Source: Mycolicibacterium alvei
Lineage (GTDB): Bacteria; Actinomycetota; Actinomycetes; Mycobacteriales; Mycobacteriaceae
Reading direction: 5' to 3'
Assembly (NCBI RefSeq): GCF_010727325.1
Contig: NZ_AP022565.1
Span: forward strand, 1,612,001 to 1,676,000
Length of the DNA: 64,000 bases
Part shown: in pieces, positions 41,250 through 53,188 of the stretch
Layout: each line of letters starts with the position of its first letter
Numbering within the stretch: position 1 is the stretch's first letter
Notes under the pieces: model-generated
Database searches by the model: none
What the model was told of the DNA's origin: nothing
What the model saw: only the letters and a program-made list of their open reading frames with translations
Program-made: the position numbers and the translations under genes

Positions 41250-42347
41250 TTATCGGGACGGGCGACAAATGAATGCCCTTGCCCGGCTCGCCGCCCCGGA
41301 ACCGAGCCGGGCGATCACCACCGCCAGGCGTTCGGTGCCGCGCAGCCGCATCCGCGTCCGCAGCGCATCGGGGTCGACGTCCACGCCGCGAATCAGGATC
41401 TCCAGTACCCCTACCGACCGCGCGGCCAGCGCGGCCCGAAGCCGGCGTTCCTGAAACTGCAGCTGCTCGAGGACCTCGAAACCTCGTACCCCGGCGGGTA
41501 ACTCATCACCGGACAGGTAGGCGATGTCCGGGTCGATTTGCCACAAGCCGTGCCGGGCCGCGTAGTGGCGCACCAGTCCGGCGCGCACCACCGCACCGTC
41601 GGGATCGACGATCCAGCGACCCGCCTCGGCGACGGGGCAGTCGTCGGGTTCGGCGTCAGTGATCTGTTCGGCGGTTTCCAGCATGCTGGCCCGCCGTCGC
41701 ACACCGGGTTCGGTCAGACCGGGTGACCACAGGCATGCCTCCCGTACGCTGCCGCCCACCGAGGTCACCTCGATCTCCCCGGTGAACCCCATCTTGGTGA
41801 GCTCGCCGAAATCGATTCCCGGTGCGCACTTCACCACCAGATCGCGGCCACCGTAGACGTCCAGGACCGCGTCGAGCGCCGGGGTGTAGGCCCGCGGGTC
41901 GAAGCGGCGCCGTCCCCCGGACCGGCGGGCCGGGTCGATCATCACCACCGTGTCCCGGGTTACCGGCACCAGGGCGTCGGCCCGGCACAGGTCCACCCCG
42001 TCGGCGTTGTTGGCCGCCATCGCCAACCGGACCGGGTCGAGGTCGCTGCCGACCAGCTGAGCGGTGCAATCACGCAGTGCCACAAGCTCACTGCCGATCG
42101 AACAGGTGGCGTCGTGCACCCGCGCCCCGGCCAGTCGGCGGGCACGATGGGCGGCCACCGGTGCGGCCGTGGCCTGTTGCAGCGCCTCGTCGGTGAACAG
42201 CCAGCGGTCGGGGTCGTCGAACTTGGCTGCGGCCCGGCGCCTCAGCTGCACGGTCTCCACCAGAACTGCGGCACGGTCACCGAATTGTGTTCGGACAGCA
42301 GCGATATCGCCGACCAGGCTGGCTCCGGTGAGGCGGCGCCCGGCCAC
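41250..42347 (-). CDS. THUMP-like SAM methyltransferase-fold protein
   Basis: The 365-aa product matches Rv3037c: VHDATCSIGSELVALRD as motif I, LVGSDLDPVRLAMAANN as the acidic loop, VVMIDPARRSGGRRRFDP as the catalytic-type region and a C-terminal THUMP-like domain. It has been considered with the MGLP methyltransferases but looks more like an RNA methyltransferase; neither is proven. GTG 42347 is the only usable start, although residues typical of the family (FDPADVAYLRSEAGEQAL) are encoded just upstream without an ATG, GTG or TTG. Confidence 0.8.
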   Translation of the reverse strand: MAGRRLTGASLVGDIAAVRTQFGDRAAVLVETVQLRRRAAAKFDDPDRWLFTDEALQQATAAPVAAHRARRLAGARVHDATCSIGSELVALRDCTAQLVGSDLDPVRLAMAANNADGVDLCRADALVPVTRDTVVMIDPARRSGGRRRFDPRAYTPALDAVLDVYGGRDLVVKCAPGIDFGELTKMGFTGEIEVTSVGGSVREACLWSPGLTEPGVRRRASMLETAEQITDAEPDDCPVAEAGRWIVDPDGAVVRAGLVRHYAARHGLWQIDPDIAYLSGDELPAGVRGFEVLEQLQFQERRLRAALAARSVGVLEILIRGVDVDPDALRTRMRLRGTERLAVVIARLGSGAASRARAFICRPSR

Positions 42348-42409
42348 CTCACCCAGGGCCTGCTCCCCCGCCTCCGACCGCAGGTACGCGACGTCGGCGG
42401 GATCGAACG

Positions 42410-43411
42410 CTACGACGGCTTAACTCCGGTGACCATCACGTTGTAGAACCAGCCCTTGGGGACGACGCGGCGCCACACGTTGGAGTCGACCCAGCTCAAC
42501 GTGGTCCAGCTGTTGAACGCGAACTTGGCCCAGCCCCAACCCAGGCGCCCCGGCGGCACTGCGGCTTCGAAGGTACGCACCGGCCAGCCGAGCATCGCCG
42601 CGGTGAATTCCTCGCTGGCGGTGCGTACTTCTACCGCACCGGCGTTGGCGGCCATCCGCTCCAGATCGGCCGGGTCGAAGGTGTGCAGGTCGACGACGGC
42701 CTCCAGGGCCGCGGCGCGGGAGGACTCGTCGAGTTCGGCCTGGGGCCGACGCCAGTTGCTCAGCCACGGCAGCTTGGTCAGCTTGGTGGTGGCGTGCCAG
42801 GTCAGGGTGGACAGCTCACGGGCGTACTTGTTGCCCACCGTGGTGGGCTCTCCGGCGAAGACGAAACGGCCGCCGGGCTTGAGCACCCGGACCACCTCGC
42901 GCAGCGAGAGTTCGACGTCGGGGATGTGGTGCAGCACGGCGTGCCCGACCACCAGGTCGAAGGTGTTGTCCTCGTACGGGATGCCCTCGGCGTCGGCGAC
43001 CTTGCCGTCGATGTCCAGGCCCAGTGACTGACCGTTGCGGGTCGCGACCTTCACCATGCCCGGGGACAGGTCGGTGACCGAACCGCGCCGCGCCACCCCG
43101 GACTGGACGAGGTTGAGCAGGAAGAACCCGGTACCGCACCCCAACTCAAGGGCCCGGTCGTACGGCAGCTCACGCTGCTCGGCCTCGGGGACGATGGCGT
43201 CGAACCGACCGCGGGCATAGTCGATGCACCGCTGGTCGTAGGAGATCGACCACTTCTCGTCGTAGGTTTCGGCTTCCCAGTCGTGGTAGAGCACCTGCGC
43301 AAGCTTGCTGTCGTGCATCGCGGCTTCGACCTGTTCGGCCGTGGCGTGCGGATTAGGAGTCGGCATACCGGCAAAATCGGCGTCGGTGCCGGAATCCTTG
43401 ATGTCAGTCAT
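42410..43411 (-). CDS. Class I SAM-dependent methyltransferase
   Basis: The 333-aa product has motif I ALELGCGTGFFLLNLVQSG, SVTDLSPGMVKVA, VADAEGIPYEDNTFDLVVGH and LKPGGRFVFAGEP, as in UbiE/SmtA-type methyltransferases. A C-terminal extension of about 110 residues after the Rossmann fold is specific to the Rv3038c group. The substrate is unknown. The 3' end overlaps coding-like sequence of the next gene. Confidence 0.85.
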   Translation of the reverse strand: MTDIKDSGTDADFAGMPTPNPHATAEQVEAAMHDSKLAQVLYHDWEAETYDEKWSISYDQRCIDYARGRFDAIVPEAEQRELPYDRALELGCGTGFFLLNLVQSGVARRGSVTDLSPGMVKVATRNGQSLGLDIDGKVADAEGIPYEDNTFDLVVGHAVLHHIPDVELSLREVVRVLKPGGRFVFAGEPTTVGNKYARELSTLTWHATTKLTKLPWLSNWRRPQAELDESSRAAALEAVVDLHTFDPADLERMAANAGAVEVRTASEEFTAAMLGWPVRTFEAAVPPGRLGWGWAKFAFNSWTTLSWVDSNVWRRVVPKGWFYNVMVTGVKPS

Positions 43412-43445
43412 GCAGGGCAGCCTAACGGCCCGGGTCGGGTCGGCG

Positions 43446-44117
43446 TCAGGGCCGGTCCACCACTTTGTCGACGGCGGCCTTCGCCGCGGCCAACACGTCC
43501 ACCGGGTGGTCGACGAATCGCCGTGCCCAGGCCAGTGCCTCGTCGTAGACGTGGTCGGGTGCCACCATCTGGTCGATCAGACCGAGCTCCAGGGCTTCCT
43601 CGGCGCCGACGAAGCGTCCGCTGAACACCAGTTCCTTGGCCTTGCTGGCGCCGATGGTCTGGGCCAGCCGGGCTGCACCGCCGGCTCGGGGCGCCAGGCC
43701 GGCCAGGATCTCGGTGGCTCCGAACTTGACGTTGTCGCCGCTGACCCGCCAATCGGCGGCCATCGCCAGGGTCATCCCGCTGCCCAGTGCGTAGCCGGTG
43801 ATCGCGGCGACGGTGGGTTTGGGGATGGCAGCCACGGCTTCGACGCATCGGCGCAATGCCGTGTCCGCGGCAGCGGCCTCGGCGGCGTTCAGCGTGCGCA
43901 GCTCGGGTACGTCGTCGCCGGCGCAGAAGATCTCATGACCGCCGAACAGGATCACCACGGAGATGTCGGTGCGTTCACCGAGCTCGTGGGCGGCCGCCAC
44001 GATCTCGCGGTACATCTGCCGGGTCAGGGCGTTGGTCGGGGGCCGCGACAGCATCAGGGTGCCGACGCCGTCCTGTTCCGGCGTCGCCCCGGTGATCACG
44101 CTGATGAACTCGCTCAC
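43446..44117 (-). CDS. echA17: Enoyl-CoA hydratase/isomerase, short EchA17
   Basis: Crotonase-family enzyme acting on acyl-CoA thioesters. The 223-aa product has the oxyanion-hole regions [14 protein letters not shown] and [20 protein letters not shown] and [15 protein letters not shown]. It ends at [12 protein letters not shown], about 30 residues shorter than M. tuberculosis EchA17 as I remember it, so the final helices used in trimer contacts are missing. GTG 44117 overlaps the Nudix stop by GTGA. It is part of the Nudix/ABC-ATPase unit. Confidence 0.85.
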   Translation of the reverse strand: MSEFISVITGATPEQDGVGTLMLSRPPTNALTRQMYREIVAAAHELGERTDISVVILFGGHEIFCAGDDVPELRTLNAAEAAAADTALRRCVEAVAAIPKPTVAAITGYALGSGMTLAMAADWRVSGDNVKFGATEILAGLAPRAGGAARLAQTIGASKAKELVFSGRFVGAEEALELGLIDQMVAPDHVYDEALAWARRFVDHPVDVLAAAKAAVDKVVDRP

Positions 44118-44956
44118 TGGCTGGTATCCCCCGCAGCGCCGCCCCGGCCCAGTGGCGCCCGGTGGTTCCGGGCCGCGTTGTAGCGGCCGCTGTCGAAGAA
44201 CTCGATCTGCCAGCTGCCTTCGCCCAGGGAGAGGTTGGGTTCGGTGGCCACGATCTTGCGTTCGGTGGCCAGTACATCGGCGACGGAACGACCGCTGAGG
44301 GAGTTGAGCTGGGTCCAGGTCGGCGGCAGCAGGAACGAATTGCCCTGTTCGAAGTCGTCGAGGCCGGCCTGCGGGGTACTCCAGAAGGCGCGGTCGGTTT
44401 CGGTGTTGTCGCCGTCGGCCCGCTGTCCCTCGGGCAGGGCGCCCACTAAGAAGAAGGTGTCGTAACGGCGGGTGCGTTCTTCCTTGGGGGTGATCCAGTT
44501 GTCCCACGGCCGCAGCAGGTCAGCGCGCAGCACCAGCTTCTCGTCGCGCAGGAAGTCGGCGAACGAGAGCGAGTGGTTGGCCAGAGCGGCACGCGCTTCG
44601 CCGTAGACGGACGCGTCGGACACGATCCCGTCGGGATCGCTGGCAGGTCCGGCGAACAGGACCCCGGATTCCTCGAACGTCTCGCGGGCCGCGGCGCACA
44701 CCAGCGCCTCGGCCAGCCCGGTGTCCACACCGAGCCGCTGTGCCCACCAGTCCGGTTCCGGACCGAACCAGGCGATGTCGGCGTTGCGGTCACGCTCGTC
44801 GACTCCGCCGCCGGGGAACACCATCACGCCGGCCACGAACTCCATCGCCGCGTGCCTGCGCATCATGAAGACTTCGATCGCTTCGGCGGCGTCCCGGACC
44901 AGCATCACCGTGGCCGCCGGACGCGGCACCAGTGGATCGTCGCTAGGGGTACTCAT
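44114..44956 (-). CDS. NUDIX hydrolase
   Basis: The 280-aa product has a Nudix fold with GGGVDERD at the start of the box, a long insertion, and then REXXEEXG as [11 protein letters not shown] near residue 95. The insert between the Gly and Arg parts is larger than usual, as in a family of actinobacterial CoA-type or ADP-ribose-type Nudix proteins. ATG 44956 overlaps the ABC ATPase stop by ATGA. It corresponds to Rv3040c. Confidence 0.85.
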   Translation of the reverse strand: MSTPSDDPLVPRPAATVMLVRDAAEAIEVFMMRRHAAMEFVAGVMVFPGGGVDERDRNADIAWFGPEPDWWAQRLGVDTGLAEALVCAAARETFEESGVLFAGPASDPDGIVSDASVYGEARAALANHSLSFADFLRDEKLVLRADLLRPWDNWITPKEERTRRYDTFFLVGALPEGQRADGDNTETDRAFWSTPQAGLDDFEQGNSFLLPPTWTQLNSLSGRSVADVLATERKIVATEPNLSLGEGSWQIEFFDSGRYNAARNHRAPLGRGGAAGDTSQ

Positions 44957-45822
44957 TCACGCCTCCTATGAGCCGCACGGCTCCTGGTTCGCCGGGCGAA
45001 GTAGCGCCCGTCGATCACATCCAGGGCGATCGACTGACCGAACGCCTTGGACAGGTTCTCCGCAGTCAACACCTCGGTCAGCAGACCCGAGGCAACCGCC
45101 TGGCCCTCCGACAGGATCAGCGCGTGGCTGAAACCCACCGGAATCTCCTCGACATGATGGGTGACCAGCACCATGGCCGGCGAGTCGGGGTCGGCAGCCA
45201 GATCGGTCAACCGCGCCACCAGGTCTTCCCGGCCGCCCAGGTCGAGCCCGGCCGCGGGTTCGTCGAGCAGCAGCAGTTCGGGGTCGGTCATCAGCGAGCG
45301 GGCGATCAGGACCCGTTTGCGTTCACCTTCGGACAGGGTCCCGTATACCCGTTCGGCGAGATGTTCGGCGCCGACGCTTTCCAGCATGTCGATGGCCTGG
45401 ACGTAGTCGACGTCCTCGTAATCCTCACGCCAACGGCCCAGCACGGCGTAGCCGGCCGATACCACCAGGTCGCGCACCACCTCGTCGTCGGGGATCCGCT
45501 GTGACAGCGCCGAGCTGCTCAGTCCGACCCGGGCCCGCAACTCGGACATGTCGGTGCGGCCCAGGCGTTCACCGAGCACGTACGCGGTGCCCGACGAAGG
45601 ATGTTCGGTGGCGGCCGCGATCCGCAGCAGCGAGGTCTTGCCTGCACCGTTGGGACCGATCACCACCCAGCGCTCGTCGAGCTCGACGGTCCACGTGATG
45701 GGCCCGACGAGGGTGTTGCCGCCTCGCTGCAGGCTCACCCTCGCGAAGTCGATCAACAGGTCGGGGTCGGTTCCGTCTGAGTCATCGCTGGTTGTCGAGT
45801 CGGTGAGTTCCCCTGCGGCCAC
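44953..45822 (-). CDS. ABC transporter ATP-binding protein
   Basis: The 289-aa ATPase has Walker A GPNGAGKTSLLR, signature LSEGERKRVLIARSL and Walker B LLLLDEPAAGLDLGG with the switch His in VTHHVEEIP. No transmembrane partner is adjacent except the YczE-like protein, which is not a known ABC permease. It corresponds to Rv3041c. GTG 45822 makes its first 70 bases overlap the 3' end of yczE; later starts would shorten the domain. Confidence 0.88.
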   Translation of the reverse strand: MAAGELTDSTTSDDSDGTDPDLLIDFARVSLQRGGNTLVGPITWTVELDERWVVIGPNGAGKTSLLRIAAATEHPSSGTAYVLGERLGRTDMSELRARVGLSSSALSQRIPDDEVVRDLVVSAGYAVLGRWREDYEDVDYVQAIDMLESVGAEHLAERVYGTLSEGERKRVLIARSLMTDPELLLLDEPAAGLDLGGREDLVARLTDLAADPDSPAMVLVTHHVEEIPVGFSHALILSEGQAVASGLLTEVLTAENLSKAFGQSIALDVIDGRYFARRTRSRAAHRRRE

Positions 45823-46469
45823 TCGCTCATCGTAGTGACCGGTTCCCGTTCCGCCCGGGCACGTCCGTCGCTGAAATCGTGGAACAACAATGAGCGTGGC
45901 GTCAGCCGCAGGAACAGCTGCACGAGCGGCCCGATCCCGAAGGCGTAGACGAGGGTGCCGATCCCGACGGTGCCGCCCAACAACGCACCGACGGCCAGCA
46001 CGGTCGCCTCAATTCCGGTACGCACCAGCCGCACCGACACTCCGGTGCGGGCCACCAAGCCGGTCATCAGGCCGTCCCGGGGTCCGGGGCCCAGGCCGGC
46101 GCCGATGTAGAGCACGGTGCTGATGGCGTTGAGCACCACGGCACCGATCAACATTGCGATGCGCACCGGTAACGCCGACGGCGCCGGAAGGACCGCCAGC
46201 GTGGCATCCACCGTGACGGCGATGACGATGACGTTGGCGACGGTCCCGATTCCGGGCCGGTTGCGCAGCGGAATCCAGGCCAGCAGGACGACGACGCCGA
46301 CGACGGCCGACGCCATCCCGAGTGACAGCGGGGTATGCCGGGTGAGGCCCTGATGGAAGACGTCCCACGGATCGAGTCCGAGCCCGGCACGCACCATCAT
46401 CGCCATCGACACGCCGTAGCCGCACAAGCCGATGAGGAGCAGCGCGCCGCGTTGGAAGGGGGCCCTCAT
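45753..46469 (-). CDS. YczE/YitT-like integral membrane protein
   Basis: The 238-aa product has five or six hydrophobic helices (GALLLIGLCGYGVSMAMMVR, AVVGVVVLLAWIP, VIVIAVTVDATLAVL, MLIGAVVLNAISTVLYIG, EATVLAVGALLGGTVGIG) and the family signature GLGLDPWDVFHQGL and GPGPRDGLMTGL. The function is unknown. A divergent MocR regulator is 208 bp away, an association recorded for this membrane family. It starts at ATG 46469, overlapping a small upstream ORF by ATGA, and its last 70 bases overlap the ABC ATPase start. Confidence 0.85.
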   Translation of the reverse strand: MRAPFQRGALLLIGLCGYGVSMAMMVRAGLGLDPWDVFHQGLTRHTPLSLGMASAVVGVVVLLAWIPLRNRPGIGTVANVIVIAVTVDATLAVLPAPSALPVRIAMLIGAVVLNAISTVLYIGAGLGPGPRDGLMTGLVARTGVSVRLVRTGIEATVLAVGALLGGTVGIGTLVYAFGIGPLVQLFLRLTPRSLLFHDFSDGRARAEREPVTTMSEWPQGNSPTRQPAMTQTEPTPTC

Positions 46470-46612
46470 GCGTGGTCGGGGAATCGGACGCGGATCGCGT
46501 CGAGCTCGCGGCGCACCCGGCGGGCATCCACATCACGCTCCCCGGCACGGTTTCCCGGGGCAAAGGCGTGGCGGTACTTGCCTGCCAGTCGAGATAGCCA
46601 TGTTGTTCGCAT
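46466..46612 (-). CDS. Small 48-aa ORF coupled to yczE, unknown function
   Basis: ATG 46612 is preceded by AAAGGGA with a short 3-base spacer, a strong ribosome binding site, and the ORF ends in an ATGA overlap with the YczE start. The product begins MRTTWLSRLAGKYRHAFA and ends VRRELDAIRVRFPDHA; it is basic and hydrophilic. I do not recognise it. The combination of ribosome binding site and coupling argues that it is translated; it may be a small partner or a leader controlling yczE. Confidence 0.5.
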   Translation of the reverse strand: MRTTWLSRLAGKYRHAFAPGNRAGERDVDARRVRRELDAIRVRFPDHA

Positions 46613-46632
46613 AGGTCCCTTTGTAGGTCGAT

Positions 46633-46669
46633 CTGGATTGCACTTCAATATCCAGTTGGCCCATACTGG
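46633..46669. promoter_or_regulatory. mocR promoter overlapped by inverted repeats
   Basis: TTGCAC (46638-46643) and CATACT (46662-46667) have an 18-bp spacer and point at a leaderless mocR ATG at 46677. Two inverted repeats overlap them: CTGGAT/ATCCAG (46633-46638, 46650-46655) and CCAGT/ACTGG (46652-46656, 46665-46669). They are candidate autoregulatory MocR sites that could also control the divergent yczE unit. Confidence 0.5.
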
Positions 46670-46676
46670 CCTTATT

Positions 46677-48116
46677 ATGTCGACGGATATGGCCGCTCGC
46701 ACCCTCGATGTGGACCTTCTGGCCCGCGAACTCGGCAACTGGCGCACTTCGAACCAAAGTGGCCCCGCCTACCTCGGGCTGGCCGACGCCATCCGACTGC
46801 TGATCGTGGACGGTCGCGTCCCGGTCGGTTCACGCATTCCCAGCGAACGCGCGCTGGCCGACTCGCTACGGGTGTCACGCACCACGGTCACGGCGGCGTT
46901 CACCCAACTGCGCGACGACGGCTACCTGCACGCCCGCCGCGGAGCGCGCAGCATCGCCGCCCTGCCCGCCGCCGGCCACGTCCCGTCCGGCACCACCGCA
47001 CCGACGGTCAGCCTGGCCGCCGCGGCACTGTCCGCGCCCGGAACGGCTGTACTGGAAGCCTTCGCCGAGGCCGCACGAGATATCGCGCCCTATCTGCGCG
47101 AGCCGGGTCACGAACTGATGGGTGTCGGCCCCCTGCGTGCGGCCATCGCCGAAAGGTATTGCAGCAGAGGTCTCCCCACCGATCCGAGCCAGATCATGGT
47201 GACCAGCGGCGCCCAGCACGCCATCGGATTGATCCTGGCCAGCCACACCCAGCCCGGCGACCGGGTTCTCGTCGAGCAACCCACGTATCACGGTGCGCTG
47301 GCGGCGATCTCGACTGCCGGGGCACGGCCGGTTCCGGTCGCACTCACCGAGGACGGCTGGGAACTCGACGCGGTACATGCCGCGCTGCGACAGCTCGCGC
47401 CGAGCCTGGCCTACCTGGTTCCCGACAGCCACAACCCGACCGGATTCACCATGCCCACCGCAGAGCGAAAGCGGTTGGGGCAGATCATTTCCGACACCCG
47501 AACCCGTACGATCGTCGATGAATCGATAGCCGACATGTGGATCGACGAGGCGCCGCCCGAACCGTTGGCCGCCTCGGTCCCCCGCAATGATCTGGTGCTG
47601 ACCATCGGCTCGATGTCGAAATCGTTCTGGGGTGGGCTGCGGGTCGGCTGGATCCGCGCCGAGCGCGGCACACTGGCCACCATCGCGGCGATCCGTCCTT
47701 CGGTGGACCTCGGCACCCCGATCCTCGAACAACTCGCCGCGGCGAAACTCCTCGCGATGCGGACGGACGTACTGCCGGAGAGGCGTGAAATCCTGCGGGT
47801 CCGCCGGGAGTTCCTGGTGGCACTGCTGGCCCGAGAGCTTCCGGACTGGCAGCCCGGGCACGGCCGCGGCGGAATGTCGTTGTGGGTGAAGTTGCCCGCA
47901 CCGATGAGTACGGCATTGTCGGCCGCCGCGATGCGGCTGGGTCTGGACGTGCCCGCCGGGCCGCGGTTCGGGGTGGACGGCACGCTGGAGCGGTTCATCC
48001 GGCTGCCTTATGCGCTGCCGGAACCGGAGCTCGAAGAGGCGGTGCGACTGTTGTCCCGTGCCTGGCACAGCATCACCGGCACGCTCAGTGCGGCACCTCA
48101 GACGCTGGTGGTCTGA
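46677..48116 (+). CDS. MocR-family (GntR + aminotransferase-fold) regulator
   Basis: The 479-aa product fuses an N-terminal GntR winged helix (GLADAIRLLIVDGRVPVGS, IPSERALADSLRVSRTTV) to a class I aminotransferase-like domain with PLP lysine in SMSKSFWGGLRVG and VPDSHNPTGFTMP. MocR regulators use PLP as effector. Its placement opposite the YczE-like gene matches the described YczR-YczE subgroup. ATG 46677 is preferred; the frame continues upstream but is antisense to yczE. Confidence 0.9.
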   Translation: MSTDMAARTLDVDLLARELGNWRTSNQSGPAYLGLADAIRLLIVDGRVPVGSRIPSERALADSLRVSRTTVTAAFTQLRDDGYLHARRGARSIAALPAAGHVPSGTTAPTVSLAAAALSAPGTAVLEAFAEAARDIAPYLREPGHELMGVGPLRAAIAERYCSRGLPTDPSQIMVTSGAQHAIGLILASHTQPGDRVLVEQPTYHGALAAISTAGARPVPVALTEDGWELDAVHAALRQLAPSLAYLVPDSHNPTGFTMPTAERKRLGQIISDTRTRTIVDESIADMWIDEAPPEPLAASVPRNDLVLTIGSMSKSFWGGLRVGWIRAERGTLATIAAIRPSVDLGTPILEQLAAAKLLAMRTDVLPERREILRVRREFLVALLARELPDWQPGHGRGGMSLWVKLPAPMSTALSAAAMRLGLDVPAGPRFGVDGTLERFIRLPYALPEPELEEAVRLLSRAWHSITGTLSAAPQTLVV

Positions 48117-48126
48117 GCCGCGGGCG

Positions 48127-48435
48127 CTACGGCTGCTGTGACATCGCGTAACAGGTGGCGTAATGCTCGATGGTGCACGGAATTCCGTTCACCGTCGGCA
48201 ACTGGCCGGGCCGGCTCTGGATATTCGCGTCACCGGTGCCGGGCGCCATCACCGGCGGCGCCACCGCGCCCATCCCGCCGCCGGACGAACCGGCCACGCA
48301 TACACCGTCGAACTTGGTCGCCTTGGTGCCCGACGGGCACCGCTTGGCCTCGGCAGGTGCCGCGACCGACAACTGCCCCAGGACGGCAGCAACGGCGAAC
48401 ACACCGACCACGACCGTGTTCTTCAGGCTCGCCAT
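48127..48435 (-). CDS. Small secreted protein, unknown function
   Basis: The 102-aa product has a signal peptide (VVVGVFAVAAVLGQLSVAAPA, cleavage probably after AEA) and a mature part of about 70 residues with four cysteines (RCPSG, GVCVAG, IPCTIEHYATCYAM) that could form two disulfides. It resembles small mycobacterial secreted proteins without known role. A GTG three codons upstream (48444) is possible. Confidence 0.7.
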   Translation of the reverse strand: MASLKNTVVVGVFAVAAVLGQLSVAAPAEAKRCPSGTKATKFDGVCVAGSSGGGMGAVAPPVMAPGTGDANIQSRPGQLPTVNGIPCTIEHYATCYAMSQQP

Positions 48436-48472
48436 GCCCCCCACCCTACGTCAGGGGTGCCCCGGCGCGGAG

Positions 48473-51541
<3,069 letters not shown>

Positions 51542-51675
51542 CTAACGCTCCCGAAGCCTCGCGCGCCCCTGGGTCCTACAAACTGTCGTACTGAGTCGCG
51601 CCGCGGCGGCGCAATTTGCGACAGCGAGGCCCTGACCAGCGGCAAAGCCGTGAATGTTACGGTCGGCCGGTGCTG

Positions 51676-52743
51676 ATGAACCGACCCCGAGCCGCAGCCG
51701 CGGTGATCGCCGCGGCCGCGACACTCGCCAGTGGATGCGGCTCGGCGGAGCAGACGCCGCAGTCGCAAACGTCGATCTCGACCAGCGTCACCAAGATCGC
51801 CGATTCGGGCGTGTTGGGCAATCAGCGCAAGCCCGACGAATCCTGCGCGGCAGAGCCGGCGGCCGTCGATCAGTCGGCGCGGGAGGTCGGCAACGCACGC
51901 GCCGACGGTGCCGACATTCCGGAGTCCACCGAGGTACGCGGCGACCCCGAGCGCATCGTCGCACTGTCCGGTGACCAACTGGACGCGTTATGTGCGCTGG
52001 GTCTGCAGTCCCGGATCGTCGCGGCCGCACTGGCCGACGGATCGTCCGAGCAACCCTCCTATCTGGGCGCCGTCGTGCACGGTGTCGCTCCGGCAGGCAG
52101 TCGGGGTGCGCCGGACCTGGAGGCCGTCAAGGCCGCCGACCCGGAATTGATTCTGGGTTCGGCAGCGCTCACCCCGGCGTCCTTCGGCGCGCTGTCGGCG
52201 ATCGCCCCGACGGTGTTCACCGGCACGCCCGGCGCCGCCTGGCGTGACACGTTGCGCGCGGTGGGTGCGGCGACCGGTCGCGCCGACGCCGCCGCCGACC
52301 TGATCGCGAAGTTCGACGACGCCGCGGCCGACACCGGTGCGCAGAACGACGCCCCGCACTTCCAGGCTTCGGTGGTACAGCTGACCGAGGACAGCGTCCG
52401 GGTGTACGGAGCCGACACCTTCCCCGGCAACGTGCTCGCCGCGGTGGGATTGGATCGCCCTGCCACGCAACGGTTTACCGACAAACCCTACGAGGAGCTC
52501 GGCACCACCGATGCTGATTACCGCAGCGCCGACGCCGACATCGTCTACGTCTCGTTCGCGTCTGCAGCCGCCCGGGACAACGCACCCAAGATCCTGCAGA
52601 GCCCGGCCTGGCGGGCGCTGTCGGCAGCCAAGGACAACCGGGTGTTCGTGGTGAACAACGAGGTCTGGCAGACCGGGCAGAACATCGTGGCCGCCCGTGG
52701 CATTCTCGACGACCTGCGCTGGGTGAACGCCCCGATCAACTAA
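51676..52743 (+). CDS. fecB: Iron-siderophore-type substrate-binding lipoprotein
   Basis: The 355-aa product has a lipoprotein signal ending TLASGC (residues 17-22) and a FepB/BtuF-type periplasmic-binding domain: RIVALSGDQLDALCALGLQ, DPELILGSAAL and PAWRALSAAKDNRVFVVNN. It corresponds to M. tuberculosis FecB (Rv3044). A role in iron or heme uptake is inferred from the family. ATG 51676 is preferred over GTG 51670. It is 10 bp upstream of the YciI gene and diverges from ctaD. Confidence 0.88.
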   Translation: MNRPRAAAAVIAAAATLASGCGSAEQTPQSQTSISTSVTKIADSGVLGNQRKPDESCAAEPAAVDQSAREVGNARADGADIPESTEVRGDPERIVALSGDQLDALCALGLQSRIVAAALADGSSEQPSYLGAVVHGVAPAGSRGAPDLEAVKAADPELILGSAALTPASFGALSAIAPTVFTGTPGAAWRDTLRAVGAATGRADAAADLIAKFDDAAADTGAQNDAPHFQASVVQLTEDSVRVYGADTFPGNVLAAVGLDRPATQRFTDKPYEELGTTDADYRSADADIVYVSFASAAARDNAPKILQSPAWRALSAAKDNRVFVVNNEVWQTGQNIVAARGILDDLRWVNAPIN

Positions 52744-52753
52744 CCTCACGAAC

Positions 52754-53029
52754 GTGTTCCACGTCCTCACCACGACTTACACCCAGCCCATCGATGTCGT
52801 CGACCAGACCCGTCCCGCCCACGTGGCCTGGCTCAAGGAGGAAGTGGCCGCGGGCCGCATCCTGTTGGCCGGACGTCTGGAGACGGCGACCGGCGCGGTG
52901 CTCGTCACCGGAGACCTCAGCGAGGAAGAGGTCGAGGATGTGATTGCCCGCGATCCCTACACCGTGGCCGGGCTCATCCGCTGTGAGCGCACCTCCTTCA
53001 ACGGGTCGGTCCGCGCACCCGGGCTCTGA
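52754..53029 (+). CDS. YciI-like small protein
   Basis: The 91-aa product has the ferredoxin-like fold of the YciI/YCII family: HVLTTTYTQPIDVVDQTRPA, HVAWLKEEVAAGRILLAGRL and VIARDPYTVAGLI with conserved His and Asp. YciI homologues bind small ligands or act as minor dehydrochlorinase-type enzymes; the function is unknown here. The start is GTG 52754. It is probably cotranscribed with fecB, and a strong hairpin follows. Confidence 0.8.
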   Translation: MFHVLTTTYTQPIDVVDQTRPAHVAWLKEEVAAGRILLAGRLETATGAVLVTGDLSEEEVEDVIARDPYTVAGLIRCERTSFNGSVRAPGL

Positions 53030-53061
53030 CCCCGGCCCGGCTCGATCCGGGATACATGTCA

Positions 53062-53092
53062 CAGGCGGTAGCGGGATTACCGCTGCCGCCTG
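53062..53092 (+). terminator. Hairpin terminator downstream of the YciI gene
   Basis: CAGGCGGTAGCGG (53062-53074) pairs with 53080-53092, with one wobble and a five-base GATTA loop. It starts 33 bp past the YciI stop. There is no U-tract. A smaller hairpin CTGCC/GGCAG follows before adhC. Confidence 0.7.
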
Positions 53093-53188
53093 CATCGTTG
53101 CACGTTGCGGACTGCCGTCACAGGCAGTGATCGGTTAACCGGACTAATCTTTCCGGGATACACAAGACGACGAGCAAAGAGGGCTTTG

